Shown here: positions 32,496 to 45,300 of the stretch, in pieces | How positions within the stretch are numbered: position 1 is the first letter of the stretch | Layout: every line of letters begins with the position of its first letter | Source: Tetradesmus obliquus | Lineage: Eukaryota > Chlorophyta > Chlorophyceae > Sphaeropleales > Scenedesmaceae | DNA length: 64,000 nucleotides | Direction of reading: 5' to 3' | Assembly (NCBI GenBank): GCA_030272155.1 | Contig: CP126199.1 | Span: forward strand, 868,001 to 932,000 | The notes under the pieces: model-generated | Seen by the model: the letters and a program-made list of their open reading frames with translations, nothing else | What the model was told of the DNA's origin: nothing | Database searches by the model: none | Translations under genes and position numbers: made by a program

Positions 32496-33350
32496 TGCAA
32501 AAGGGACGTTTGAACCTGAAGAACAGCTCCGACACCTCAACTATCAGCCGTCACGTCTCTCCAGCCGCAAATCTTGGGACAGGTCTTAACTTTTAAACAT
32601 CACTCCCAGCACACCAACATGACAGATCCTGACGAACAGGCGAAAGTGTCCAAGTTTGTGTTTGCTGCTAGCACAAACGTGTCACGCCGGTGGCGAATAA
32701 TGCAGTTTTACGCAGAAAACAATGCAAAGGAAGCTGCTGCGGTGCTGTGTCCTACGTGGATGTTGGGCGCCAACTTCATCGAACTTTGTCATGACAAGTT
32801 CAATGAAATTTCACTTACGTCACCACAATAGACAAAGGCGAGTGCAAAAACACGCTCCGTTACACAAGAACAGATATATACTGATCTCTCAAGCATACAG
32901 CAGCCAATCCGGGCTGATTATGGTTCGCCTGAACTAAACACCTGGTCGCGGTTTTGTGTTTTGAAAGCAATGCTCTTTGTGCTTTTGAAGCTGCTTGTTC
33001 TGTCAATCGACTGACGTCACACGGTTTTTGCACCCAGTAGAGAGAGGGGAGGTGTATTACCCCAACTGGGAACCGACCGAAAAGCGTACAAAGACTTCGA
33101 CTGGCAGTTGATAGGTTTTAACAGACTCCATTTTAGAGCATGTTTTGCCACTAAGATCTGACAGGTGCGTCGGCACAGGTCACGGGGACACCAAGTCCAG
33201 CTGCTGGCAGCCTGCAAAGCCTTGAATAATATGGGTTCAGTCCCATACTTTGGTGTTGGTATTGGTATTGGTATTGAATAAATATCGGTGCCACCTGCAG
33301 CATCAATGCACATCGCGAATGTGATATGAACTTATTCTGCAACTCACACG
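32496..33350. promoter_or_regulatory. AT-richer divergent intergenic region
   Basis: Between the first exon of the zipper gene and about 33.35 kb the sequence becomes visibly richer in A and T and loses CAG repeats. It probably carries the zipper-gene promoter. A small open frame on the other strand (32619-32831) is listed separately. GTTGGTATTGGTATTG-type short repeats occur near 33.26 kb. Confidence 0.4.
32619..32831 (+). CDS. small hypothetical protein, 70 codons
   Basis: An ATG-started frame beginning MTDPDEQAKVSKFVFA and ending ISLTSPQ. It is free of the low-complexity runs seen in shadow frames nearby and has balanced amino acids (WRIMQFYAENNAKEAA, CPTWMLGANFIELC). It starts 124 bases from the divergent zipper gene. 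I recognise no family, and it could be one exon of a longer gene or chance. Confidence 0.3.
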   Translation: MTDPDEQAKVSKFVFAASTNVSRRWRIMQFYAENNAKEAAAVLCPTWMLGANFIELCHDKFNEISLTSPQ

Positions 33351-36300
33351 TGTTGTTGCTCACGTGTCGATGATCGTTGTACAGGGGGATGCGTCTCGCA
33401 GCTGCATGCAGGCACTACGGTGGCAGCAGGGAGCGAGCTCGCACTCGAGTGCTGCCAGTCACTGCAGCACTGAGTGCTGGGAGTCATTCAAATTTGAAGT
33501 GTCCCAGGTGGCGTCACTCGTGACTCGTGACGCGCGACTATGGTGAAGCACCTGAGCAATTACACATCCAGGACCAGGCAGAGATAGCTACAGCGGGTAA
33601 GTTTCGTGTCATAACGCTGACACTGCAGCGCGTGCCTGTATGGGCAGCGCTATGGGCAGCTCCACTTATGTGCTGCTGTGAGGCTTGCAGCGGTCCCTAT
33701 GCTTGCACTCGGGCAAATGAACCAGGGCAGCCAGAACCTTCATGTTTGCTGTGACTGATACTTCTGCTGTGTGCAGCGCCTGCAGGCCCAGCTGGCCTAC
33801 ATATAAGCTTGACTGTCGTGGCAGCAGCCAAGCTCAATGCAGGCATCAGCCGCCTGGTCAAAGATGCAGGTGTGTGTGCTGACTGGCGCCAGTGATGGTG
33901 CGCATGCACCATATGCGCAGAGAACATGTTGCAATGAGGACTTTTCATGTAACGCGCATTCAACGGTGTAGCACCAAGCAGCAGTATGTGCTCTGCAGCC
34001 TGAAAGCCATTGCAAATGCGAGTGCAGATTACAACAGCATTGCCAAGGTCTGGTTGGTCGGCTCAGGCACCTCAGCCTCAGAATGTATGGGTGCAGCATG
34101 CGTAAGCAGCAGGTGCAATGTGACTCTATATAAGGTAAAAGTTTTGATGCTGTTTGGCTGATGTCAGGATTGATCTTTGCTGTGTATATGCTGTGCAGGA
34201 GCTGCTTCCAGCAGTGACAGGAAGACAGCCATCAGCGGGCCGGGAATGGCGCCATGTCTAGCCAGCCGCCAGCGCGGCTGATGCTGATCATCATGATGAC
34301 TGTTAACGGTCATGTAACTTTACATGATGGTTGCAGAGGCACAAGTGCAGTACTGCCCGCATGTGCAGCAGTCACATGGCTGAGCTCCTAGCCTGCTGCT
34401 GAGCTCAGCAATCATGTTGCTCGAGCAGCACATGGGCCTGGCTATGCGATGGCTTGATGGATAACATGGTGATTGCGGGCCTGCGTTGGGCCTGGCAGCA
34501 CAGGCTGCGAGGATTATGCAGCGCGGTCTGCAGGATGTTGCCAAGTCTGTTGATTGTTGCCGGTCAAGCAATGCTGCGCGGGCTGCAAAGGCAGAGACAG
34601 TGTGCAGGCCTGGGATGGTAGGCCGGAGTGTAGATTTATGCGACGTCAGGTATCATGCAGTAATGGTGCCAGCAGCGCTGTTTGGCGTCAAGCCACATGC
34701 ACTGGCTGCATGGCAGCAGCATGCAGAGGCAAGGCTGACACATGCAGATTCACGTGCGGCGTCCACCGTAGCATTCGGACAACATCATGTTATTGTCACA
34801 CTATATGGCATGTGCTGATTGAAGGACTCCACGTGGCAGGTGGATGGCCAGCCTGCTGCATGCACACTGTACAATTGTCGTGCGGCAATTGCACTCCTTA
34901 TGCATGCAGCTTTAATAACTTTAACCAGGTGCAAGCTTGCTCAGGCCTTGGTGAGGCAGCTGCCCCCAACGGACAACGGCCAGGACTGGGCACCCTGCTG
35001 GTTGTTCTGAAGCGTCCTGCAGTGGTAGATTGGGCATGGGCATGCACACACGGTTGTTTGAATGTACTACGATTGGCACAGGTGCACTTGCAGCTGCAGG
35101 GCCCTGCCATAGCAGGCAAGCAGAAAAGGGCAACAGTGCCACTCATGCGTGTGTTACATGCTCCATTCAATCAAGTGGTTGGAACCACTAGGAGCAAACA
35201 AGAGGCTCATAATGTTTATCCATAAAGACTTCCAGCCGCTGCTGTAGCATTTCACACTGTGAAGCACACTACAAAGTATGCTGAGTCAGCACTACTGCAT
35301 AGCTCTTTCCTCACACAGAACAGTGTGTAGCATAGCTCCATGTAAAATGTCGTGTTGGGGTAACACAACTGCTTTCCCCTCCCAAATCAAGACTGGGGCC
35401 GCCCATGCGGCGTCAGCACAGTAGCATGGCAGATCAATGCAAAGCTCATCATCAACCAACACATGCAACATGCAAAGCCAAGTAAGGCCAGCCAGCAGTA
35501 CACCAAAGCATAACGCCAACAACCTGTATGCAAACCAAATTTTCAGCTGAACTATGGTCATGCAGATCATGATGCATCACAGTAGTGGTACAACTCAATG
35601 CACAACCCTAGCCAGTTGCAGCACACACCACAGCAGACACTTCATTTTTGCCTCACACTTCTCATGGGTAACCAATTCAGCTCATTCATCGAGCAGTAAC
35701 AGGTGCATGACTCATGATTGTGCAAATTCAGCAACATAACTCATGTCAGAGCGGCAAACACGAACCAACAGCACCGCCAGAGCTCATTCTGGCAGTCACC
35801 AAAAAACGGGTCACACGACAACTCCTGGGCCACAGACAAACACCCGACAGTTTCCACTGCGCTTGGGTTGGCCAGAGGCAGGCACAGACAAGGGCATGCG
35901 TTACTGCAGAGTTCACACAACCCCACGCGGCAAACAGCAAGAGCAAATTGCTGCAAATCGCACACTACAGCCATGTATAGGGCTTAGGAAGACCGACCCG
36001 GATGGCCGAGGCACTTATAGCATTCTAAGCATAAAGTAACCACCATCAGGCATGTCTATGGTATACCAGCGTTATAGCTTTAAAATAGCGTGCCCTTGCC
36101 CATATGTGTGCGCATGCGCGCTGCTTACAGTAGTACAAGTACTAGTACTGCGGCTCAACTTCACACACAATGTGTCACTTCATAAACTGCTTGATCAAGT
36201 GCTTCTGGAAAGAAGCTTTGCACAATTTATTCAAAGCAATCAAATAGATGCTGGTGCCACAGCCAGTATGCCTGGCACGTGTGCACGCCGCTGTCTCGAG

Positions 36301-36360
36301 CAGTTAAACAGCAGGCAGCTGCTGCGCAGCTGCTGGCTGCACATCAATTACCCATTTCAG
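33351..36360. other. 3-kb stretch without a supportable gene
   Basis: Plus-strand frames at 34486-34818 and 34554-35225 and several smaller ones exist, but none shows a conserved motif, plausible splice chain or codon pattern I can defend. CAG runs are nearly absent. The right end should hold the 3' UTR of the minus-strand secreted-protein gene (TGTAA at 36125-36129). The rest is intergenic as far as I can see. Confidence 0.45.
36125..36129 (-). terminator. TGTAA polyadenylation signal of the secreted-protein gene
   Basis: The minus strand reads TGTAA about 230 nt past the stop codon at 36361. It is the nearest such motif downstream. Assignment is by motif and distance. Confidence 0.45.
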
Positions 36361-38889
36361 CTACAGAGCCGGCAGCTGCTGCATGCGCCCCACCTTGCGC
36401 ATGTAGCGCACGGCGTAATTTGGCATCACAAACTCCGGGAATGACAGCAGGCCATAGAACCCTGGCTCATAGCCATCATCAGTAGCAGGGCGCCAGCCCA
36501 AGCCATTTCCGGTCTGCAGCGCGCTCGCTTGGAAGCAGAATTCCAGCGCTGCCCTGTAGGAAAAGATCGTAATGCGCGTTGCTGTCAGTTGCTTCAGGCA
36601 GTCGAAGGTGTTGGGCTTGCGGTTAGTCATGTTGGTGTTTGAGGGGTCAAACTTTGCGAAGCGCTTGAACTCTGAGATCAGCTTCGGGTTGCAGCCGCAG
36701 GCATCAGCTGCGGCTTCCGGCCAGTTGGTGGTGCTGGCCAGGCAGTTGCGGTCGCAGCTTGCTCCGTACAGCGTGTTGTTGACAGCAGGCCAGTAGTCTG
36801 CTACCACTTCGCGCAGCACCTGCATCAGCAGCAGCAGCAGCAGCAACAAAAGGAGATGACGGTAAAGCTGCTGCAGCTCACTGCAATAGCCTTTCTGTTG
36901 CGTGCTCCCAGCATGCATATCTTCCTTTGAGATGGTGGCAGAGTGCTGCTGTTGAGGCATGCACCAGCGCAGGCTGAGGAGTGGGCACATAGGGTTGTTG
37001 AGATATTAATATGCAGTGCGTTGAGCAATCCCCTCACGAACCCACGAATCACAACATGACAGCCATCCTCGCCGATTTGGGGAGCCAAGCGCAGATAAAC
37101 GCACCTGATCTGGCACCTCGATGGCGTACGTGCTCATTATGTAGTCAGCAAAGTAGGCCGGCCCCGGCACCTGGCGCTGCACCTTGCTGGACTCCTCAAT
37201 GGCGCACTGCTGCCACACATTGAGCAGCATGTTGGTGTCATTTGCACCATTGACAAAGCCCTGCAGGCGCCAGGAAAATGTGCGGCAGAGCATCGTGTGG
37301 TGAAGCAGCAGAAGCAGCCACCAAAAGACAGCAGAGCCATTGCAAGACTGCAGAATGCTTGTCTGCAGGTGACGGGGGCATCACAGGGCGTTGGCTCACG
37401 GCAAGGCGGATTGTAACTGCCAGCAAAGCAAGCTGTGACTCATTCCTTGGAGGAGCAAAGTGGTGTTGCAGCATGCAGCCTACATGCTGAGCCACCTGCT
37501 CGCGCTTCCGACACAGCTGTAAGCGTCCCCTGGTGTTGCAGGCATCAGTCTTAAACACAACACAACGTGGATGAGGTGCAGCACTGCACCAGTCTGTGGC
37601 TTTGTGCGGCTGCCCCCGCAACCTGAGCGCCAGCTATGTAGATGGTGTTGCAGGCATCAGGATACCAGTGCATGACATTGAGTGAGGGACAGCACTGCAG
37701 CCAGTCTGTGGCTGCACCTGCAGCCTCACCTGAGGTCCAGCGATGTAGATGGTGTTGCATCAGGCTGCCAGTGCATGACGGTGAACGAGTGCACCAGTCT
37801 GTGGCTGCAACACCGCATCAGTCTGTGGCTGCAACACCGCACCAGTCTGTGGCTGCACTGATCTGCTGCTGCACCTGCGCCTTCACCTGCGCGCCGGCAT
37901 TGTAGATGGTCAGGTCTGCCCTGGGGCGGCTGCACCTAAAACTAGTTACACTGCACTGGCCTGTACACCCCACATGAGGCTTTGCACATCTACACCCTCA
38001 CCTGCGCGCCGGCGATGTAAATGGTCAGGTCGACCCTGGGGCGGCTGGGGTTGCTGCCGTCAAACTCCTTGTTCCACTTGAGGAACTGGCGGATGGTGCG
38101 GAAGCCTGAGAACCACTGCAGCTCAAAGCCTGTAAGAGAGGCAGACAGACACACCAGGGCAGCTCGGCGACAGGTGATTGATTTTGTAGTGCAGTGGCAG
38201 TGCAAGAGCAGCAAGGTGCTTTTGGCTGTAGACTTCAACCTGGCATCATGCATGCACTGGTTGTACATGAACAAATCCACGATATTGCAGCATGCAGCTG
38301 ACAGCGTTACAGCCTGCCAAAACAGCTCAGCGGCCGACATGCAGGCTGCTGCTGCTGTCGCTGCTGCTGCCCCTGCGCTCACCAGGAGCATACATGAAGT
38401 CCCTGCAATGAAAAAGGAAAATTGCAGCCGTTCAAAGAGCTGGCTTGCAAAAGGGCGAGTGCTGCCATTGACTCAACCCCATGCGTCACAGCTGGCAGCA
38501 GCAGTGGTGCAGTACAGGAACAGCAGGGCAGGCTGCTGGTGCTGCACACCACCGGCCAACTGTCCGCAGCTGCAGCTGTCAACTACAACCAATCGCTCTG
38601 AAACCTCACCATCCTTCCATGTGTTCTGCTGCAGCTTCCATGCAATGTCTGCAAAAGTGTGGACTCACTTGCTGTAGCTGATGGAGAGGGCCAGGCAAGG
38701 GTTGATGTACTCAGGCACCTGACGAGCCTTCCAGGCTGTTACAAAGTCACTGGGATCCACGATGCCATTTTTGACGGGAGGTCTGCGCGGCTTGTAGCGG
38801 TGGTGCTGCGGCTCAACGTCTTCAGGTGCTTGCTGCGCTGCGCAGCAGCTGACCAGCAACAGACACAGCACTGCTGACAGGTTACGCAT
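36361..38889 (-). CDS. secreted protein of unknown function, five exons including a 20-nt microexon
   Basis: I do not recognise the family. Exons 38669-38889, 38383-38402, 38002-38129, 37105-37260 and 36361-36819 give 327 residues with all phases matching. A signal peptide is plain (MRNLSAVLCLLLVSCCAAQQ), followed by a basic/proline stretch RYKPRRPPVKNG. The mature part contains DLTIYIAGAQGFVNGANDTN across the exon 3/4 joint and a C-terminal half with several cysteines (CDRNCLAS, DACGCN). The 20-nt exon (KDFMYAPG with its neighbours) is flanked by TTGCAG and GTGAGC and is required to keep the frame. No transmembrane helix follows the signal, so the product is probably extracellular or luminal. 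The intron after exon 3 carries several copies of that exon's 3' edge. Confidence 0.8.
37621..37933 (-). repeat. three intronic copies of secreted-protein exon 3 3' edge with donors
   Basis: The end of exon 3 (TIYIAGAQ plus GTGAGG donor, 38001-38047) recurs at 37881-37933 with about 90% identity including the donor. It recurs in shorter, more worn form at 37729-37760 and 37621-37655. All are in the following intron and in the same orientation. Between them lie further short repeats containing CAGTCTGTGGCTGCA. Confidence 0.8.
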
Positions 38890-40028
38890 GGTCACGGTCT
38901 GTTATATGGGAAAGATTTGGAACGAAAGCTTGCAGGCGCGTCACGCGCTGCAGATGGCAGGCACCAAGTCGTTGGGGGCAGCAGCTTAGCTAATCGCTTC
39001 TGGGGGATTGGTACTTAGGACCTGAAACTGCAAACAAACATATTCAATGAGACGTAACACAACATTCGACCTTGCGGTGCGAGCCGTGTGCGTTCATCAC
39101 GCTCTTCTTGGCCTGTTTCAGGGTGTAGTTGTGAGTGATCACTCTGTTCACACTTCCCGGGCACACTACTACGGGGCTTGTGCATGCGCAGTGCTGGATA
39201 CGACAGCAAATTTGATACTACGATTATAGTACGTGCATGCTGTACATGCGTGTGGTGCTAGTGTGCACCGGCTGTCGGAACGGTGCTGCAGTCATCATGA
39301 CATTGAGTCATCATGACATTGAGTCGATGCGGATGTTCGGCGTTCAACGCCAAGCATTTCATTCGATAAATAACAAATATTAACTGCGATGTTACTCTCG
39401 AACCTTTTGTCAACACGATCAAATAGATGCAGCAGGATAGGCAACAGCCCCATCAGTGTACCACAGTAGCCTGCAAACGTATTCCAGGGCATGATGCCAG
39501 CTGCAGCAAATGCTAACACAAGATAAGCGCTGGGTAAAAGCAACATATCAGCCCGCACATGAGACAGCAGTGCCACTAGGCGCCACATGCTGTGCCAGCT
39601 GCTGGATGCATCACTGCTGGCTGTTGACACTGGCTTGCAAGCAATTGCACTTCAGTGCAAACCCTCACGACCAGCGTTGACTCGACTTACAACCTGCAGG
39701 CACAGAATCCGGCAACAAAGACACGAAGGACATGTTGTGAAGCCATGCGTCCGTGTGCAAGGCGCAGCACACTGCCAGTGCATGACAAGCAAGTGTTGCT
39801 GCAGCTGCTGCAAGATATCTCGCAGGCAGCAGCAGGCAATGATGTGCAAGGTGTTTTGAACAGCTGCTATTGCTGCAGCACTGGGCACGCGCGTACTGCT
39901 CTTAGATCCTGTTCATGCTGCAAGATGCGTGGAGTGGCCTTGCAGCAGCTCTCACCTCCTCCTGTAGCAAGTGCACTGCCACCCACAACCAGCTGTATTG
40001 CTGCAGCAGTCACCAGCCGCTAGCTGCT

Positions 40029-40078
<50 letters not shown>

Positions 40079-40693
40079 GACTGGAGGATGTAGTGTGCCA
40101 ATGGGTAGTAGGAACAACTGAGGTGCAGCTGCTGCTTCTGCTGCTGCGTTTACTGCTGCGAGTTGCCTGTCAGCTGCGCGCTTCAGCACTCAGGCTGCTG
40201 CTGATCATGGCGGTGTATGGGCACTTGCAGGACCCAAAACATGCAAGGAGCCCCTGCAACAGCAGAAACAGCAGCAGCAGCAGCACCTTGCACTGATGAG
40301 CTGTCATAACCACCAGCCATGTCAGCATGATGAGCGTGCTTTGGTGACGAGCCAGTAGGATTCCGCCCCCGCTGGTTCTAAAAATGACGAGCGTGCTGCC
40401 AATGTGTGCTGACATACGCGGTCAGTAGCTTGCCATGCATAGTTGGCTCCATGTGCCATACACACGCCAGCAACTGCTTCAGCCGACAACACAACAGGCC
40501 GCTGCTGCTGCCGCTGCCGCTGTTAACTCCGCTGCTCTGCTGGCGGCATAACGCTGCTCAGGTATGCCGGGTCACACTGCCTCACACACACATGCAGCCT
40601 CCGCTGAGCACCAGCCGCCAGTGTGCTGCAATGCAACCCCACCTATGGTGTAATGTGGCGTGCTGAGGGTGGTGCCGCCAGGCGGGGAAGGAC

Positions 40694-40727
<34 letters not shown>

Positions 40728-40922
40728 ACCTGCGTTGCCTACCTGCCACTGGTTGTGGTGATGATACTGGTGGTGGTGGTGATACCACTGGTTGTGGTAA
40801 TGGTGGCACGCCTGCCGCTGCTCCACACAACACCTGCAGCAGCTGCTGCCAGCACAGCACGAGCCCTCCAGCAGCACATTTAAACAATTGCTGCTGCCAC
40901 TGGCAGCAGTGCTGCACCTCTT
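38890..40922. other. region between secreted-protein and YSL genes, mostly unexplained
   Basis: It contains a hydrophobic minus-strand frame at 39295-39630 (listed separately), two copies of CATCATGACATTGAGT side by side near 39.3 kb, and CTG runs at about 40034-40077 and 40696-40728. The left end must include the promoter of the secreted-protein gene. The right end includes the 3' flank of the YSL gene. No other gene is supported. Confidence 0.4.
39295..39630 (-). CDS. possible exon of a small membrane protein
   Basis: An open minus-strand frame with one or two strong hydrophobic stretches (LLLPSAYLVLAFAAAG, GTLMGLLPILLHL) and a charged end (FDRVDKRFESN). It contains MPWNTF, which recalls transporters of the nucleoside type, but nothing else supports that. 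Upstream, 40170-40415 has another hydrophobic frame that could be an earlier exon. I could not build a consistent splice chain. Confidence 0.25.
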   Translation of the reverse strand: MSTASSDASSSWHSMWRLVALLSHVRADMLLLPSAYLVLAFAAAGIMPWNTFAGYCGTLMGLLPILLHLFDRVDKRFESNIAVNICYLSNEMLGVERRTSASTQCHDDSMS

Positions 40923-41038
40923 CAAGCAACCTTCATGCATATCGGAGGTACCACGCCGCCGACTGCAAGCAGCGCTGCGGGCACAGCCCACAGGCCGTCA
41001 CCCACAATCAGCCCAAATGCATCGTCTCCATCAACCGC
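40923..41038 (-). repeat. copy of the YSL last-exon end, downstream of the stop codon
   Basis: Nearly 100 bases repeat the end of the YSL coding sequence (41039-41155) about 117 bases further downstream: WAVPAALLAVGGVVPPIC, M/LKVA and the same TGA. The true stop is in the upstream copy, so this copy lies in the 3' UTR or flank. It is the same tandem-duplication habit applied to a gene end rather than a splice junction. Confidence 0.85.
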
Positions 41039-41615
41039 TCAAGCGACCTTCAAGCATATTGGAGGCACCACGCCGCCAACTGCCAGCAGTGCTGCAGGCA
41101 CAGCCCATAGGCCGTCACCCACAATCAAACCAGCTGCCAACAGCGGCCCTAGCTGCAGAGCTGCAGCCGGCCGCCTCCACTCCCAAATCATCATAATGAT
41201 AGAGCCTAGGAAAAAGTCGATTGCATTATTTGCCGCGATGTAAAAGGAGAACGCCATGCCCATAGGGCTTGGTATGAAGCGTGCGAATTGGTGAGGCAGC
41301 GCGTCGCGTAGTGAGCAGAGCAGCAGGCCTGCAGCAAAGAAGGCGGCGGCGAGCGTGCCGCAGTGCCTGCAGGTGGGAAGCAGCAGCAGCGACGGCGGCG
41401 GCACAAACGCTGTGAAACACAAAGTGTCGAGGGTACGCTCAGCAAGCCTGAGCAGCCACAAAAGCGGCACTGCAACACATGCTACAGCACACATGCATCA
41501 GCAACATCATATCGGCTGCTACTGTGTTGTTTTCCTGCCGCTGCTTGTCATATCGCTGCTTGCAGACACTCCCCACAACTGCACTGCACTGCGCTACCTC
41601 TAGCTGCGCCCGCTG

Positions 41616-41652
<37 letters not shown>

Positions 41653-42251
41653 TCACCTGGGCAGTGCACTGAGCCCCTCAGTGCCGATAACGGCGATGCC
41701 TCGAGACACGTCAGCAAAGGGGTTGGGGTAGCTGCAGCAGCGCAGACACACACAGAACAGCAAAGTCGGCATTCACAAGGCCTGCAGGCATAGCATGCTA
41801 TACAACACTGTACCTACAAACCTCTCATTTGCTGATGAAGCAGCATACTCGTGTGCTCCCAGGAAATGTATGACATATGTACCGCCAGGGAAGCAGTACA
41901 TGAAATACTGAAGATTACCAGGCCAGTTGGGATGCACACCATGCCAGACACCCACACAAGCAACCAAACAAGCAAGCGAGCAAGCAAGCAAGCTAGCAAT
42001 CATCCACAGCAATGGCCCACAGTAAGCAAACAGGCAGCAGCAGCAGCACTCACGGTCCGTCCTTTCGCCCCACCAGCCCAGTGCTCCAGAACATAAAGAA
42101 CACCGCTGGCGCCAGCACCACGCCTAGGGCAGTGCCAGCAAGCTGAGCCACAAACATGGCTGTGGGGTGCGTCTGCGTGATGTACGCAGTCCTGAAGTCC
42201 TGCAGCAGCATGAAATGCGCGCGGCGCAAGCATGCCAGTGCGTTGCTGCTG

Positions 42252-42300
<49 letters not shown>

Positions 42301-45300
42301 AGTGAGCGCAGCTGCATGACGTGAGATCAAGGCAAAGGCATGCATATACCGCACATGCCTAGCAGGGACTTTCACTGACGCCCAGGCCTATGTAGGCCCA
42401 TATCCTCACACAGACCAGATGCTTCACAGGTGGTGCACAGCAGCATCCTTGCAATCCTCGAGTAAACAGGAGGCTGCCAAGGAGAAAGTACTCTGCATTG
42501 CCCGGTGCACCACCTGCATCAGCACTGATGCCGTCATAAGGCAACAGAGAGTGGTGTGCAGCAGCATTGCTGAAACCCCTACCATCTGCTAAATGAAGCA
42601 CTAAACCAGTCATTGCACCCACCTGCATCAGCACTGATGCCGTCACAGCACACACCATCACCACGCCCATCAATGCGCAGCCTGCAATGACGCCGTTGCC
42701 GCTGCTGCCAGCCCAAGCAGCAAACAAAAACAGCGCCAGAGTTGCATAGTTTGCGCCGTTGTCTTGATCAGTGAGGCCTGCTCCGTATGCATTTGCCAGC
42801 GCGATTGGGGGCCCGATGAGGAAGGCTACAAGCGTCATGTGCCACTTGGCTGTGGCAGCAGCAGCAGCAGCAGTAGCAGCAGCAGCAGCAGCGGCAGCAG
42901 CAGGGACAGGTTGGGTTTGCAACAGAAGGGGCCGATGAGGAAGGCGACCAGGGTCATGTGCCATGTGGTTGCGCGGATGATGCCACGCACATGCCACAGC
43001 AACCCCAGCGGCATAAGTGGCAGCAGCAGCAGCAGCAGCAACAGCAGCAGGGGCAAGGTGGTTTTGCAGCGGAAGGTCAGCTTGCAGGAACAATATACAA
43101 CAGCACATGGAACCAATTGCAGCATGTGCAGCACAAGGTGATGCTGGCAGACACAAGAAGGCACCCACTGCACAGCTGCCTCGGCTCCAGTAACTTACCC
43201 CCCTCAATCTCTCCCCCAGAAACACTTCCTCTTTTCAACAAACACGAACGCACCTGGCGGGTACAGCAGCGGCAGGAAGGCAGTGCCCAGGGCCGCCAGT
43301 GCCGCGTAGCCGCAGGGGCCCACCCACCAGGGGATGGCGCAGGAGCGGAACACAGCCTCACGAGCAATGCGCTGCATGGGGCAGTCAGAGGCGGATGACC
43401 AGCAGCAGCAGCAGCAGCAATGGCATTGGTTGCAGGTGAAATGCAAATGCTGTTGATGCAATGGATTGGCAAGCAGCAATGCATGGCTTTAGGCCAGCAT
43501 CTTTGGAGTTGATTGCAGTGCATGATTAGCTAGCTTTGCAAAGTCCGAGATCATTCCGAGAGCAGTTTGTGTTACAAACATGAGAAACACCTAGAAAGCG
43601 GCAGCAGGAGCCGCACCTCTTGCCAGCTCTCTTTGAACGCCATGCCTGCTACTCCACTTTCTTTTGCACCATCTGCACATTCTACTGCCGCAAATGCTGC
43701 TGCTGCTGCTGTGCTGTTACTGCTGCTGCTGCCGCCAGCCATGCACACAGCGTTACGGTGCCTCAAGCAGCACTGCTGCTGCTGTTGCTGGCTGCTACTG
43801 CCTGCCGAGCTTTCCATGCAGGCAGGCTGCAGTGCAGCATCCTTGCAGCCCTGCTGGGTTGGTGTGTTGCTGTAGCTATCTCTGGCTGTGAGCGGCAGCA
43901 AGGCATCTGTGGATGCTGCATGCGGCAGCACAGCAGCAGCTGCTATGGTAGAAGGCAAGCAGCTGCCGCTTGCGAAATGCCTGCTGCTGTTGCGGCGCTG
44001 GTAGTGCGTACGTGCATGTCGAAAGCCTGCACAGCAGGGTGACATGTCATTCAGCCCTTAGCAGCCATATACTTATCTTCGGAAAGAAGCTTTGTAGCAT
44101 GCAACCAAGCAATGCCAGAGCACATTGCCAGCCATGCTATAGCAGCGCATAAAAGGTAACGCAGCAACATTGCGCACCAGTTTGCTGCATACATCGTCCC
44201 TCTGCACTGCGACAACAGGAAGCTATCGCACCACCACCCAGAAGACCTCAACCCAGTAACCAGCACACGCATTGCTGCAGTATAATGCCATTCAACGCAC
44301 GCTTGGCACCAGCACCATACAGCACCGCGCAGTGCACACACAACAGGTACCCTCCACCCTCACAGCAGATGCTGTCTCACCCTGCAGTGGCGCCTTGGCC
44401 ATGATGTAGGCGCCCTCTCCCAGCAGCAGCCACTGGCACACACACACACACACAGCATGTGCATTTACTGTAAAGCTCGCCCCTTTAGATGTCAACTGAA
44501 ACTGCACAAACAGCAGCTGAATCGTCTTACCGAGCAGTGCCGCCTTGGCCATTATGTAGGCGCCCTCCCCCAGCAGCAGCCCCACTGCCAGCCAGGCCTT
44601 GTTAGTCGCACGCCCAACAATGTACATGGCCTACACGGATGCTGCACTCCACCTAGCGCTTCATGCAGTGCGAACCCTTAGCAACATGTAAGCCCCCTCT
44701 GCCAGCAGCAGCCGCTGTCACACACACAGCACCCAGAACCTGCACAAACAGCAGCTGAATCTCCTCACCCAGCAGTGCCGCCTTGGCCATTATGTAGGCC
44801 CCGTCGCCCAGCAGCAGGCCCACTGCCAGCCAGATCTTGTAGCCGCCCATGCCTGGTACTAAGGCTATGCTCAATATTTGCACGAAAAACACAACAGCTG
44901 AAGCAGATAACCGACAACATAACCTGCAGTAGATGCAGCCCCCGTATGCATTTGGTACTTGCACAAACATATACAAAGTCCCTCACCCAGCAGTGCCGCC
45001 TTGGCCATGATGTAGGCGCCCTCTCCCAGCAGCAGCCCCACCGCCAGCCAGATCTTGTAGCCACCCATGCCCCGCATGTCAGAGCTGGGCAGACCGGCTG
45101 GGTACCAGTCCCCCTCACGCCGCTGCATGTGCAGCACCAGCAGCAGCGGCAGCAGTAGGAGCAGGAGAACAGGCAGCGGCAGCAGGAGTAGAAGGAACCG
45201 GAAGTGGTCTGTGGTGTTTTGCAACCTGGCCATGTTAGGCGTCATCAAACCGCGAGTTGTTGCATCAACGCCGGCAGCGGCCACATCACGCCCCAGGTGA

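Noticed and set aside
39295-39630. Equilibrative nucleoside transporter
   Set aside because: Only MPWNTF resembles that family; the rest and the length do not, and no neighbouring exon supports it.
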